Source: Planctomycetales bacterium (GTDB lineage: Bacteria; Planctomycetota; Planctomycetia; Isosphaerales; Isosphaeraceae). Taken from it: DNA of 64,000 nt. Location: the NCBI GenBank assembly GCA_027452145.1, contig DAIDHB010000096.1:24925-88924 (forward strand). Reading direction: 5' to 3'. Position numbers and translations under genes: made by a program. Numbering within the stretch: position 1 is the first letter of the stretch; each line of letters starts with the position of its first letter. Positions 46,885-57,105 of this stretch are shown piece after piece. The notes under the pieces are model-generated. The model ran no database searches and was not told the DNA's origin. It was given only the letters and a program-made list of their open reading frames with translations.

Positions 46885-47852
46885 ATGATCAGCGCGATTC
46901 TCCTGAAATGCGCGATTCTCATCACCGTGATCCACGTGTTGAGGCAATTCGGCCGGCGGTTCGGGCCGCGGGCGAGCGGGATGCTGCTCGGCCTGCCCAG
47001 CACCACGGCGGTGCTCTTGCTGCTCTGCGGCCATGAGAAGGGCACCGACGCCGCGAGCGAGATGGCGGACTCCGGTCTCCTGGGCCTGATCGCAGCCGCC
47101 GCGCTGCCGGTCGGATTCGCTTCGGCTCTTGGGCGAGGACGAAACCTGCCCGCGGCGATCGCGACCGCCATCGGGGCCTATGTCTTCGCGGCCCTGGGAC
47201 TGGGTTACCTCCGCCCGGTCGAGCGCGTCGACGGGCTGGTCCTCGCGGTCGCCTCGATCGCGGCGGCGACGCTGGTCGTCTCACGGGTCCGCGCCCCGGT
47301 TCATGGAACATTGCTCCGGCGGAGGTCGCGGCGGGCGTCGGCCCTGATCCGAACGGTTCTTCCGACCGCGTGCCTCGCCACGGCGGGCGTGCTGACGAGC
47401 GTTGCCAGCCCGGGGTGGTCCGGCCTGATCGGCACATTTCCCAGCATCTCATCGGCATTCCTGGCAGTGACCTACCTTGAGGACGGGCCGGTCGCCGCCA
47501 TTCGGGTCGCCCGCGTGCTTCTACCGACCAGTCTGAGCACCGCCGCCTTCCTCGGGGCATTCCGCTTCGCAGCCCCCGATTCGGCCTGGGCTGGGGAATG
47601 GTTTTCGGCTACTGCGCCGCCTTCGTTGTGCTGGGGATCATCGAATCCGCCCTGGTCGTGGTGCGCCATCGCACCGGACGTCGATCTTCGCTCGCGAGGA
47701 ACGCCCCGGTCAGGGAAGTCATCTGGGACTGGACGGCCCGGGTCCTCCGGCACCGAGCGTGGGCAAGGCCAGAGCCGTCGCCCCGGTCGTTGCGGAGGAT
47801 TCGCGCCCGCGGGCGGCGATTCGCCCCGCGACTCGAGATTCTGCCCTGCTGA
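46885..47852 (+). pseudogene. Multi-pass membrane protein with apparent -1 frameshift
   Basis: From ATG 46885 the frame encodes 7-8 hydrophobic helices: MISAILLKCAILITVIHVL, GMLLGLPSTTAVLLLLCGH, GLLGLIAAAALPVGFASAL, AIATAIGAYVFAALGLGYL, GLVLAVASIAAATLVV, VLPTACLATAGVLTSVA, SAFLAVTYLEDG and LPTSLSTAAFLGAF. At about 47577 the hydrophobic pattern stops in this frame and continues in the -1 frame as GLGWGMVFGYCAAFVVLGIIESALVVV, ending at 47852. The switch coincides with CCCCC at 47573-47577; one extra C would restore a 322-aa protein. This could be a real inactivating deletion, a programmed slip, or a sequencing error. It may be a transporter-like or DUF protein; I do not recognise a family. Confidence 0.65.
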
Positions 47853-47998
47853 CAGCCCCCCTCCGCCACCGGGCCGCGCGGTGCTCCTCCTTGCGATATA
47901 TCCACCGGATCGACTACAACCTGGGATGTCGACCGCCCCGGTTCTCCGGCACGCGGGCGCAGGGATTCCGATCAGATCAAGACGAGGGAGAGCCCCCG

Positions 47999-49744
47999 AT
48001 GATGACTGCTCAATTGACCCATTGGCTCCTGGTGGTAGCCCTGGCCCAGGCGCCCCAGGAAACAGACCTGCTGAAATATGTCCCGGCCGACGTGGACGTC
48101 GCCATCCGTACCCGAGGTCTCGAGGCCTCGAGCAAGAACCTTGTGGCCTCGATCCGGGCGATGGATCCGGAGTGGGGCAACATGGTCGAGGGCATGGTGG
48201 CCGGGCCGATGTCACAGATCCGAGACAACCACGGCGAGCACGCGGCTTCCGCGCCGTTTTTGACCTTCATCCGGCTGAGCGAGGCCCAGGGCGGCGGGCC
48301 GCCCCCCTTCGCCGTGGTCTTTCTGGCGAAGGACTACAAGCAATTCCTGAAGGAGTTCGTGGGCGGCAAGGACGTCGAGCTGAAGCCGCAGGACGGAGGC
48401 TATGACGCCTTCGAGGGCCCGGTCGGCGACGCCAGTTGGTATGCGACGAAGGGCGAGGGAATTGTCGCGCTCGGCACCTCGAAGGGCCTGATCGCCGACA
48501 TCGCCAAAAAGGAAGGCAAGCGCCTGGACTCGGTGCTGAGCGGTGGGGCGGCGAGGTCGTTCTTCGTCGGGGAAATCGGGGTGTACCTCAACGCGGCCGC
48601 GCTGACATCACGCTATCAGGACCAGATCGATCAGATCCGGCAGGCCATCATCGCCGCGATGGAGCAGCAGGCCGGCAACAATGCGATGGGCGTCGAATTC
48701 GCGAAGGAATTCTACGGCGCCGCGTTCGATTACCTCAAATATGCGGACATCCTTACACTCGACCTGAACCTCGCCGACAGGGGCATTCACCTGGCCGGCT
48801 TCCTGAAGGTCAAGGCGGACAGCGATGCGGTGAAGTCGATCCCGACCCTCGCGGCCGGCGGGGCCGAGAAGCTCGGCGAACTTCCGAGGGATGCCGGCTT
48901 CTACGTGTACATGAACATGGGTGCCAGGACGTTCGATCGCCTTCAAGGGATGAGCCTTCGGATGCTCAACAAGGGAAAGCCGTCGCCCGAGCTGGAGAAG
49001 GCAACGACGGCCCTGCACGGCGTGGGACGGATCGAGTCGACGAGCGCCGCCACGATGGACAAGGGAATGAAGTCGCTCAGCGTGATCCGGGTCGACGCTC
49101 CCCAAAAGTTCATCGACGCCACCATCGCCGTCCTACGTGCCATGGGCCAGGACAATTCGAAGTTTTACAAGAGCCTGAAGATTGAGCCGGCGGCGCAGAC
49201 CCATGCCGGATTTACCTTCACTCACGTCGCACTCGAGATGGACTTCGACAAGCTGGCAGAGATGGGCGGCAACAACCCTGGATCGGCCGAGGCCATGAAG
49301 GCGATGTTCGGCCAGCAGGCGATCAACAACACCTGGTACGGAACGGACGGCAAGACGATGCTCCAGGTCGTCGCGCCGAGCTGGGACGCTGCCCGGGAAA
49401 TGATCGATGATTCACGCAAGCCAGGCGACCATGTCGGCCAGACCCCGGGATTCCGGTCGGCGCGAGCCGCAATGGCCGAGCAGGCCAGCTTCCTGATGCT
49501 GCTGAGCGCCCAGGGCCTCGCCCGGATGTACGCCTCGATCTTCTCGGCGATGACGAAGAACCCGGACCTCAAGGCTCCGGCCGACATGCCGAAAGATCCG
49601 GCCTACATCGGGATCTCGCTGACCCCGCGTCCGGGCGAGGGATATGAGGTCCACCTAGTCGTGCCGGCGGACGCGGGTCCGGCCATCTCGAAGGGCCTGG
49701 TGCCGGTCTTCCGGGGACTCGCGAACCCCGGCGCGAATCCCTGA
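47999..49744 (+). CDS. Exported protein of unknown function
   Basis: 581 aa. A short hydrophobic N-terminus (LTHWLLVVALAQA) suggests export; the mature part begins PQETDLLKYVPADVDVAIRTRGL. Repeated alternation of helix and strand, e.g. SAPFLTFIRLSEAQGGGPPPFAVVFLAKDYKQFLKEFVGG, WYATKGEGIVALGTSKGLIADIAK, and DAGFYVYMNMGARTFDRLQGM. No catalytic motif is seen. Proteins of this kind with 'LPADVDVAIRTR'-like starts are frequent, uncharacterised planctomycete periplasmic proteins, possibly DUF3352-like. ATG 47999 has AGGGAG ~9 nt upstream; ATG 48002 is equivalent. The dimethylformamidase-like gene starts 48 nt after its stop, so they may be co-transcribed. It may be a distant relative of the protein encoded at 43924-46482. 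Confidence 0.8.
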   Translation: MMTAQLTHWLLVVALAQAPQETDLLKYVPADVDVAIRTRGLEASSKNLVASIRAMDPEWGNMVEGMVAGPMSQIRDNHGEHAASAPFLTFIRLSEAQGGGPPPFAVVFLAKDYKQFLKEFVGGKDVELKPQDGGYDAFEGPVGDASWYATKGEGIVALGTSKGLIADIAKKEGKRLDSVLSGGAARSFFVGEIGVYLNAAALTSRYQDQIDQIRQAIIAAMEQQAGNNAMGVEFAKEFYGAAFDYLKYADILTLDLNLADRGIHLAGFLKVKADSDAVKSIPTLAAGGAEKLGELPRDAGFYVYMNMGARTFDRLQGMSLRMLNKGKPSPELEKATTALHGVGRIESTSAATMDKGMKSLSVIRVDAPQKFIDATIAVLRAMGQDNSKFYKSLKIEPAAQTHAGFTFTHVALEMDFDKLAEMGGNNPGSAEAMKAMFGQQAINNTWYGTDGKTMLQVVAPSWDAAREMIDDSRKPGDHVGQTPGFRSARAAMAEQASFLMLLSAQGLARMYASIFSAMTKNPDLKAPADMPKDPAYIGISLTPRPGEGYEVHLVVPADAGPAISKGLVPVFRGLANPGANP

Positions 49745-49778
49745 GTGACGTTGATGACGCCCGGCCGGGCCAGGCTTT

Positions 49779-49783
49779 GGAGG
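49779..49783 (+). promoter_or_regulatory. Shine-Dalgarno deciding the start of the TAT-exported protein
   Basis: GGAGG nine nt before ATG 49793. Upstream in-frame starts at 49745 (GTG) and 49754 (ATG) have no such site, and using ATG 49793 puts the twin-arginine motif at a normal distance. Confidence 0.7.
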
Positions 49784-49792
49784 AACAGCCTC

Positions 49793-51364
49793 ATGACCGC
49801 GAATCGTCCAGAGCCCGGCCCGGTGCCGCCGCCGGGTCGTCGGAACTTCCTGAAGGGACTCGCGGCAAGCTCGGTGTTGTCTTCCCTCGGCGCGGCGGGC
49901 GGGTCCGCTCGCCCGCCGTTGTCGGGAGAGGGCCGCTCGGATCTGATCGTGAGCGAGAACGCCCGGCCGGGCGCCCTCGACTGGCAATTGACGAGGGTCC
50001 GCGCCGACGGGCCGGGTTTCAGCTCGCCCTGGATCGAGGGATACTGTTCGAAGCAGAGCGTCCGGGCCGGCGATTCGATCGACGTCATGGTCTCGACCCG
50101 GCCAACCCGCAGATTCCGCGTCGAGATCTTCCGCATGGGTTATTACGGCGGCCGCGGGGCTCGACTGGTCCGCGAGCTCGGGCCGCTGCAAGGCTCGGAG
50201 CAACCGGTTCCGTCTCCCGGCCCCCAGAACCTCCACGAGTGCCGGTGGGAACGCTCGTTCCAGGTCGAGATTCCCGCCGACTGGCCGAGCGGGGTCTACC
50301 TCGGCCGGCTTACCACGATTCCGGCGGATGACTCGGAACCCTACTGGCAGAGCTACATCGTCTTCATCGTGAAGGACGACCGGCCGGCGGACATCCTGTT
50401 CCAGTGCTCCGACAACACCTGGCAGGCGTACAACCGCTGGCCCAGCAACTATTCGCTCTACACACATCCCCGCGGCGTGCAGGGTCCGTGGGCGTCGGTC
50501 AGTTTCGACCGCCCTTACGGGCGCGAGGCCCAGCACGAGGCCGTCGTCAACGACCCGCTCTCGTTCGGCTCGGGCGAGTTCCTGCCGCTCGAGTTTCCGC
50601 TGGCCTACTGGCTCGAGCAGAACGGCTACGACGTCACGTACTGCTCGAACAACGACATGGTGAGCCCCGATCGCGGGCTGCGCTGCAAGGCGTTCATCAG
50701 CGTCGGCCACGACGAGTACTGGGACATCCGGCAGTTTCAAAGTGTGGAACGCCTCCGCGACTCCGGGGTCTGCCTGCTCTTCCTTTCCGGCAACGCCGTG
50801 TGCTGGGTGACTCCGTTCCGGCCGAGCAGCGACGGCCGGCCCGCGCGAATCATCTCCCGCGGCGGGCCTTATGGAGCCGGTAACGTCTATGCCACGGGCC
50901 GCCAGAAAGACCACGGCCCATTCCCGGAGCACGGCCCCGATGAGGGACTCCTGATGGGTGCGCGGAACGTCGAACCGGTCAACGGCGGCGGCGACTGGAT
51001 CGTCCGCCGCCCCGAGCACTGGATCTTTGAGGGCACCGGCGTGAAGAAGGGCGACCGGATCCCCGGCCTGGTGGGCTGGGAGTACCACGGCGACCCGGCG
51101 AAGATCCCTGGTCTCGAGGTCGTCGCCGGCGGCACGGCGTGGGTCGGCGGACAAACACCGCAGACGTGGGCGGCGACGTGCTATCCCACGAAGGGCGGCG
51201 GCTTTGTTTTCAACGCCTCGACGATCTTCTGGGCTCAGGGGCTATCCTCGCCGCCGGGCCATACGCTTCCCTGGTCGCACTGGTCGCGCCCGCACGGCCC
51301 CGACGAGCGGGTTCAGCGTATCACGCACAACCTGCTCCGTCGGGCCATTCACCGTGAGACGTGA
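49793..51364 (+). CDS. TAT-exported N,N-dimethylformamidase beta-subunit-like protein
   Basis: A 523-aa protein. The N-terminus has a twin-arginine signal GRRNFLKGLAASSVLSSLGAAG (~residues 15-36), so it is folded before export. The mature protein resembles the C-terminal region of the large subunit of N,N-dimethylformamidase, a domain widespread in secreted proteins: EIFRMGYYGGRGARLVREL (~108), LFQCSDNTWQAYNRWPSNYSLY (~200), DRPYGREAQ, GYDVTYCSNNDM (~280), ISVGHDEYWD (~302) and FVFNASTIFWAQGLS near the C-terminus. True dimethylformamidase has an Fe site with a Tyr-Tyr-Glu set; I have not established those residues here. The N-terminal ~80 residues may be an Ig-like module. Substrate unknown. 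Confidence 0.87.
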   Translation: MTANRPEPGPVPPPGRRNFLKGLAASSVLSSLGAAGGSARPPLSGEGRSDLIVSENARPGALDWQLTRVRADGPGFSSPWIEGYCSKQSVRAGDSIDVMVSTRPTRRFRVEIFRMGYYGGRGARLVRELGPLQGSEQPVPSPGPQNLHECRWERSFQVEIPADWPSGVYLGRLTTIPADDSEPYWQSYIVFIVKDDRPADILFQCSDNTWQAYNRWPSNYSLYTHPRGVQGPWASVSFDRPYGREAQHEAVVNDPLSFGSGEFLPLEFPLAYWLEQNGYDVTYCSNNDMVSPDRGLRCKAFISVGHDEYWDIRQFQSVERLRDSGVCLLFLSGNAVCWVTPFRPSSDGRPARIISRGGPYGAGNVYATGRQKDHGPFPEHGPDEGLLMGARNVEPVNGGGDWIVRRPEHWIFEGTGVKKGDRIPGLVGWEYHGDPAKIPGLEVVAGGTAWVGGQTPQTWAATCYPTKGGGFVFNASTIFWAQGLSSPPGHTLPWSHWSRPHGPDERVQRITHNLLRRAIHRET

Positions 51365-51381
51365 TCGCTCGTGCCGCGTGC

Positions 51382-51408
51382 TGTCACAGAACGCCGGCGC
51401 CGTCTGTC
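51382..51408 (+). promoter_or_regulatory. Candidate ECF41-type promoter
   Basis: TGTCACA (51382-51388), then a 16-nt spacer, then TGTC (51405-51408). The published ECF41 promoter, from memory, is TGTCACA-n16-CGTC, so the -35 is exact and the -10 differs in one base. It lies 50 nt before the flavoprotein gene whose downstream partner encodes an ECF41 sigma factor, as expected for autoregulation. Confidence 0.6.
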
Positions 51409-51458
51409 ATCCCGGTTGAGATTCCGATTCTGGGGTTCCTGACCGGGAGCACACGCAC

Positions 51459-52811
51459 ATGCAATCCACGGATCACGAATACAGCGGCGTCGACCTGATC
51501 GTGGTGGGAGCCGGCCTGGCGGGGCTGTTCACGGCCGCGATCGCGGCACGCTCGGGGATGAGCATCGTCGTCCTCGAACGGTCCAAACAGGCGGGCGGAC
51601 GGGCAGCAACGCAGGTCGAGGTGGGAATTCACTTCAATCTCGGGCCCCACGCCCTTTACTGCCGAGGTGAGGCGCATGGCCTGCTTGGTGAGCTCGAGGT
51701 CGACTTCAGTGGAGCGTTCCCCGCGGGCGGCGGCGCCGTGCTGACGGATCGAGACCGTCGATACCCGCTGCCGCGGACCCTTCGGTCGGTCATTGCATCG
51801 CGGTTCCTGACATTCCGGGACAAGGTCCGGCTTCTGCGCCTGTTCGGCAACCTGGCACGTATCGAACCTGAGTCGCTCGACCGCGTCTCGTTCGGCGACT
51901 GGCTGAGACGTACGGTGGGCGAGGGGAATGCCAACCGATTCGTGCGGACCCTGTGCCGGGTCGCAACCTATGTCGACGATCACGAGCGGCTCTCCGCGGG
52001 CGCGGCGATCCGCCAGCTCCAATTGGCGATCGCGGGGAACGTCCTTTACCTCGACGGCGGCTGGCAGTCGCTCGTGGACGGGCTTCGCGAAAACCTCGCG
52101 AGCCGGGGCGTCGAGGTGCGAACGGGCAGCCGGGTTCGCGCGGTCCGCGATCGAGGCGAAGTCGTTTCCGTCGAGCTGGCGACCGGGGAGACGATGCGCG
52201 GCCGGGCGGCCGTGCTGGCCGTCGATCCCCGGTCCGCCGTCGAGCTGCTCGACCTGCCGCCCGAGTCACCACTCTCGGCATGGACCCGGCGGCACATTCC
52301 CGTGAAAGCGGCCTGTCTGGATGTTGCGCTGAGCCGGCTTTCGCAGCCCAGTCGTCTCGTCGCTTTCGGTCTCGAGTCACCCCTGTATTACTCGGTCCAT
52401 TCGGCCTCGGCGCGGCTGGCTCCGCCGCCAGTCGCGGTGCTCCACGTGATGAGGTACCTGCATCCGGACGCCCATAACACGCCGACGGAAGTCGAAGCCG
52501 AGCTGGAGCATTACCTCGAGGCGCTCCAGCCCGGTTGGCGCGACGTTGCCCAGCAGCGACGCTATCTGCCGGGTCTTACCGTCACCCACGGACTTCCCTG
52601 TGCCGACGACGGCGGCCTCGCCGGTCGGCCGGGAGTCGGCGCGGCCGGAGCCGGCCGAATCCTGCTGGCCGGCGACTGGGTCGGACCCGTCGGGATGCTG
52701 GCCGACGCAAGTGCCGCGAGCGCGCGGGAGGCGGCCCGACGGGTGGCAGCCTTGCTGTCCGGTCCGAAGATGCCGTTGCCGAGGAGCGTCTCTCATGCGA
52801 CCGCTGGATGA
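51459..52811 (+). CDS. FAD-dependent amine oxidase/phytoene desaturase-like protein
   Basis: A 450-aa flavoprotein of the NAD(P)-binding Rossmann/amino-oxidase superfamily. FAD site: DLIVVGAGLAGLFTAAIAA (~12), LERSKQAGGRAATQ (~39) and a C-terminal GRILLAGDWVGPVGMLADASAASAREAA (~405-430). The middle has GNANRFVRTLCRVATYV, LYLDGGWQSLVDGLRE and ELATGETMRGRAAVLAVDP. It is closer to carotenoid desaturase/protoporphyrinogen-oxidase-like proteins than to monoamine oxidases; the substrate is undetermined. GGGAG lies 9 nt before ATG 51459. Its last 17 nt overlap the start of the ECF41 sigma factor gene, so the two are translationally coupled; ECF41 genes are typically linked to an oxidoreductase, decarboxylase or epimerase, and this fits the oxidoreductase type. 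Confidence 0.91.
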   Translation: MQSTDHEYSGVDLIVVGAGLAGLFTAAIAARSGMSIVVLERSKQAGGRAATQVEVGIHFNLGPHALYCRGEAHGLLGELEVDFSGAFPAGGGAVLTDRDRRYPLPRTLRSVIASRFLTFRDKVRLLRLFGNLARIEPESLDRVSFGDWLRRTVGEGNANRFVRTLCRVATYVDDHERLSAGAAIRQLQLAIAGNVLYLDGGWQSLVDGLRENLASRGVEVRTGSRVRAVRDRGEVVSVELATGETMRGRAAVLAVDPRSAVELLDLPPESPLSAWTRRHIPVKAACLDVALSRLSQPSRLVAFGLESPLYYSVHSASARLAPPPVAVLHVMRYLHPDAHNTPTEVEAELEHYLEALQPGWRDVAQQRRYLPGLTVTHGLPCADDGGLAGRPGVGAAGAGRILLAGDWVGPVGMLADASAASAREAARRVAALLSGPKMPLPRSVSHATAG

Positions 52812-53691
52812 AACGTTCGAGGCCCACCGACCGGGCCTGGAGCGACTGGCCTATCGGATGCTCGGATCACTGGCCGATGCCGACGACGTATTGCAGGACG
52901 CCTACCTGCGCTGGTCGGGTGCCGACCGGTCGTCGGTGAGATCCCCGCGCGACTACCTGGCCGCCGTGGTGACCCGCCTGTGCATCGACCGCCGCCAGGC
53001 GATCGAGGAGCGGAAGAAGACCTACATCGGCCAGTGGCTTCCCGAGCCGCTGGTCGAGCCCGGTCGGAGCGAGCCGGCCCGTCACCTGGAGACGGCGGAG
53101 TCGGTCTCGCTGGCCCTGATGGTCGTCCTCGAGAGTCTGTCACCGTTCGAGCGGGCGGCCTACCTGCTCCGGCGGATCTTCGACTTTGGCTACGACGAGA
53201 TCGCCGACGTGCTGGGGAAGACCGAGGCGGCATGCCGGCAGCTCGTGAGTCGGGCCGAGGGCCGAATCCACGAAGGTCGGCCCCGGTTCGAGCCACGCAC
53301 CGAGGACGCCGAGCGGCTCACGACCGCCTTCCTCGAGGCCTGCACCACCGGCGACCTGGACGGACTGCTCGCCGTGCTGTCGACCGATGCCACGCTCTAC
53401 TCCGACGGCGGCGGCAAGGCGCTCGCGGCCCTGGCGCCGATCCACGGGGCGGATCGGGTCGCGCGGTTCTTCCTGGGGATCACGAGAAAGGCCCCTGAGG
53501 ACATCGAGATCCGCGCCGTTTGCGTCAACGGTCAGCCAGGATTTTTGCTTCGTCACGAGGGACAGGTCGTGCAGGTGCTGGCGTTCGACGTCGTCGATGG
53601 CCGGATCGAAACCATCTTCGCGATCCGGAATCCCGAGAAGCTGGCACGGATCGATTTCCCCGTCACATCCCCGTTCGACGCAGAACCCTGA
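52795..53691 (+). CDS. ECF41-family RNA polymerase sigma factor (SigJ-like)
   Basis: A 298-aa sigma factor. Sigma region 2 ~10-75 (LERLAYRMLGSLADADDVLQDAYLRW; DYLAAVVTRLCIDR) and region 4 ~105-160 (LSPFERAAYLLRRIFDFGYDEIADVLGKTEAACRQLVSRA). The C-terminal ~125 residues form a SnoaL-like domain that in ECF41 takes the place of an anti-sigma factor. The ECF41 signatures are all present: WLPEP in YIGQWLPEPLVEP, DGGGK in LYSDGGGKALA, and an NPDKL-like NPEKL near the C-terminus. ATG 52795, with GAGGAG upstream, overlaps the flavoprotein stop by 17 nt. The candidate promoter before the flavoprotein gene implies autoregulation. No anti-sigma factor gene is seen, as expected for the group. Confidence 0.95.
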   Translation: MRPLDETFEAHRPGLERLAYRMLGSLADADDVLQDAYLRWSGADRSSVRSPRDYLAAVVTRLCIDRRQAIEERKKTYIGQWLPEPLVEPGRSEPARHLETAESVSLALMVVLESLSPFERAAYLLRRIFDFGYDEIADVLGKTEAACRQLVSRAEGRIHEGRPRFEPRTEDAERLTTAFLEACTTGDLDGLLAVLSTDATLYSDGGGKALAALAPIHGADRVARFFLGITRKAPEDIEIRAVCVNGQPGFLLRHEGQVVQVLAFDVVDGRIETIFAIRNPEKLARIDFPVTSPFDAEP

Positions 53692-53770
53692 CGCTCGCCG
53701 TTGCCGGACGAGTCGGGTCTGCCCCGATCGGCAAGGCTCTCCCGACGTGCAGCACAAAAGGTAATGACGA

Positions 53771-53819
53771 TCGACGCCGCCCGTCCGGCCGATTGACTCG
53801 GCGGGAAGGGCGGCGTCGA
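53771..53819. terminator. Strong hairpin between sigma factor and rplS
   Basis: Perfect 12-bp stem (53771-53782 with 53808-53819, TCGACGCCGCCC and its complement), extended by an inner GCCGA/TCGGC stem. It lies between convergent stop codons. Read on the minus strand, it is followed by a T-richer stretch (ACCTTTTG), so it best suits termination of the rplS operon; it may also serve the plus strand. Confidence 0.65.
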
Positions 53820-53853
53820 CACGCGGAAAGGAGCATCCCGGCAGTGCCGAGGA

Positions 53854-54300
53854 TCAGGCCTCGGCCTTGGCCTTGGCCTTCTCGGCCTTCCTGGCGGCGC
53901 GGGCGGCGCGGCGCTCGGCCTTGGCGGCCTTGGCCTCGGCGCCGGTCGCGCTGGAGAAGCGCTCCTTGAGGCGCACGGCCTTGCCCGACCGCTGCCGCAG
54001 GTAGTAGAGCTTGGCCCGGCGCACCTTGCCCGAGCGCTTGACCACGATATCGGCGATCCGGGGCGAGTGGAGCGGGAACTTCCGCTCGACGCCCTCGCCC
54101 TGGACGATCCGGCGCACGATGAACATCTCGCGCGAGCCGTCGCCCGACCGGCCGATCACCACGCCGTTGAAGATCTGGATGCGCTCCTTGTCGCCTTCGA
54201 GAATACGAACGTGGACGTCCACGGTATCGCCGATCTCGAAGGAAGGAGTCGTCGTTTTCATCGTGGATTTCTCCACGAGATCAAGGAGCCGGTTCTGCAT
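53854..54300 (-). CDS. rplS: 50S ribosomal protein L19
   Basis: 148 aa, with a canonical L19 core: [29 protein letters not shown] (~20-50), [30 protein letters not shown] (~80-110). Residues ~115-148 are an Ala/Lys-rich tail ([28 protein letters not shown]) that E. coli L19 (115 aa) lacks; it is predicted to be helical or disordered and strongly basic. AAGGAA lies ~7 nt before ATG 54300. Last gene of the ffh-rpsP-trmD-rplS operon, 125 nt after trmD, with a strong hairpin after its stop codon. Confidence 0.97.
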   Translation of the reverse strand: MQNRLLDLVEKSTMKTTTPSFEIGDTVDVHVRILEGDKERIQIFNGVVIGRSGDGSREMFIVRRIVQGEGVERKFPLHSPRIADIVVKRSGKVRRAKLYYLRQRSGKAVRLKERFSSATGAEAKAAKAERRAARAARKAEKAKAKAEA

Positions 54301-54425
54301 TGTTTGTTCCTTTCCTTTCCGCGTTGAGCCGCCGGTCGACCGTCCCGAGCGATTGATCGTTCACGGCCAATGGCCAGGGGCCGTCCCGTCCGGGATGTCG
54401 TGAGACGGATGTTGGAGGACTCGTG

Positions 54426-55088
54426 TCACCGCCGGTGTTTCTTCCGCCACTCGGCGATCGCGGCGTGATCGCCGCTGAGCAGCACGTCGGGCACGGCCAG
54501 CGATCGGTAGACGCGCGGCCGGGTGTACTGGGGATATTCGAGGCCGCCGTCCGGGCCGAACGACTCGTCGACGGCGCTCTGGGCATCGCCAAGGACACCG
54601 GGAATCAGGCGGACGACCGCATCGATGACGACCATGGCGGCGACCTCGCCCCCGGAGAGGACGTAGTCGCCGACGGAGAGCAACTCGGGCTGAAGGACGT
54701 CGATGACCCGCTCGTCGAACCCCTCGTAGCGGCCGCAGAGCAGGATGAGCCGGGGCTCGCTGGCGAGTTCCTCAACCCGGGCCTGATCCAGCCTGCGACC
54801 CTGGGGCGAGAGCAGGATCAGCCGGCCGGGCGAATCGCCGGCCGCGCCGACCGCCTCGGCGGCGGCCACGACGGGCGGGGCCATCAGGATCATCCCCGGC
54901 CCCCCGCCGAACGGACGGTCATCGACCTGCTTGTGCTTCCCTTCGGCCCAGTCGCGGATATCCCACCGCCGGATGTCGACCAACCCCCTGGCCACGGCCC
55001 GACGGACGATGCTCTGTCCGAGGAATCCGTCGAGGAGCGCCGGGAACAGGGTCAGGACGTCGATGCGGTGGGTCGGTGCGGCGGCCAT
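54426..55088 (-). CDS. trmD: tRNA (guanine-N1-)-methyltransferase TrmD
   Basis: A 220-aa SPOUT methyltransferase that methylates G37 of tRNAs. N-terminal IDVLTLFPALLDGFLGQSIVRRA (~9-31), RDWAEGKHKQVDDRPFGGGPGMIL (~45-70), LLSPQGRRLDQARVEELA (~92), then the knot LLCGRYEGFDERVIDVLQPELLSVGDYVLSGGEVAAMVVIDAVVRLIPG (~115-165), with the SAM-binding GGE. The C-terminus EYPQYTRPRVYRSLAVPDVLLSGDHAAIAEW binds tRNA in the family. It starts at ATG 55088, 17 nt after the rpsP stop, and no rimM gene is interposed as in many bacteria. Confidence 0.97.
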   Translation of the reverse strand: MAAAPTHRIDVLTLFPALLDGFLGQSIVRRAVARGLVDIRRWDIRDWAEGKHKQVDDRPFGGGPGMILMAPPVVAAAEAVGAAGDSPGRLILLSPQGRRLDQARVEELASEPRLILLCGRYEGFDERVIDVLQPELLSVGDYVLSGGEVAAMVVIDAVVRLIPGVLGDAQSAVDESFGPDGGLEYPQYTRPRVYRSLAVPDVLLSGDHAAIAEWRKKHRR

Positions 55089-55105
55089 GGGTCATCGAGC
55101 CGACT

Positions 55106-55459
55106 TCACGAGGGATTGGCCGTCCCCGCGGGCGCACCGGCTGCGGGCTGGGCCGGAGCCGCGGCCGGAGCCGCCGGCGTCTCGGGGAGCTGCCAGGCTT
55201 CGCCGGGCGCGGGCTTTTTGATCTTGTGCTTCCGCAGCAGCGCCGCGACCTTGTCCGACGGCTGGGCGCCGACGGACAGCCAGTAGCGGATCCGGCTGGC
55301 GTCCAGCACCGTCTGGGTCTCGGGATTCCGCGACATCGGGTCGTAGTGCCCCAGCTCCTCGATCGGCCGGCCGTCGCGGGGCCGACGCGCGTCGATGGCG
55401 CAGATGCGGAAGAAGGGACGATGGCGCCGCCCCATCGATTTCATGCGGATTCTTACCAC
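55106..55459 (-). CDS. rpsP: 30S ribosomal protein S16
   Basis: 117 aa. The core is unmistakable: VRIRMKSMGRRHRPFFRICAIDARRPRDGRPIEELGHYDP (~2-41), followed by RIRYWLSVGAQPSDKVAALLRKH. The C-terminal ~35 residues are a Pro/Ala-rich tail (PETPAAPAAAPAQPAAG), unlike E. coli S16 (82 aa). The start is the GTG at 55459: GAGGAG lies 7 nt upstream and this gives the standard N-terminus; extension to 55540 is not supported. It lies 84 nt after ffh and 17 nt before trmD. Confidence 0.96.
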   Translation of the reverse strand: MVRIRMKSMGRRHRPFFRICAIDARRPRDGRPIEELGHYDPMSRNPETQTVLDASRIRYWLSVGAQPSDKVAALLRKHKIKKPAPGEAWQLPETPAAPAAAPAQPAAGAPAGTANPS

Positions 55460-55543
55460 GCGCGAACTCCTCTCAACGGGAAAGCGACAGGCGGCTGGTG
55501 AAAACCTATCTCGTCGGACTTGTCGCCCATCACCTGTCAATGG

Positions 55544-57028
<1,485 letters not shown>

Positions 57029-57105
57029 GGTCGGAACAGAACCTCGGCGCGTAGTGGGACGAATCTCCGATTATAATGACGCCACCGCGCCGAGGCAACG
57101 CGCTC

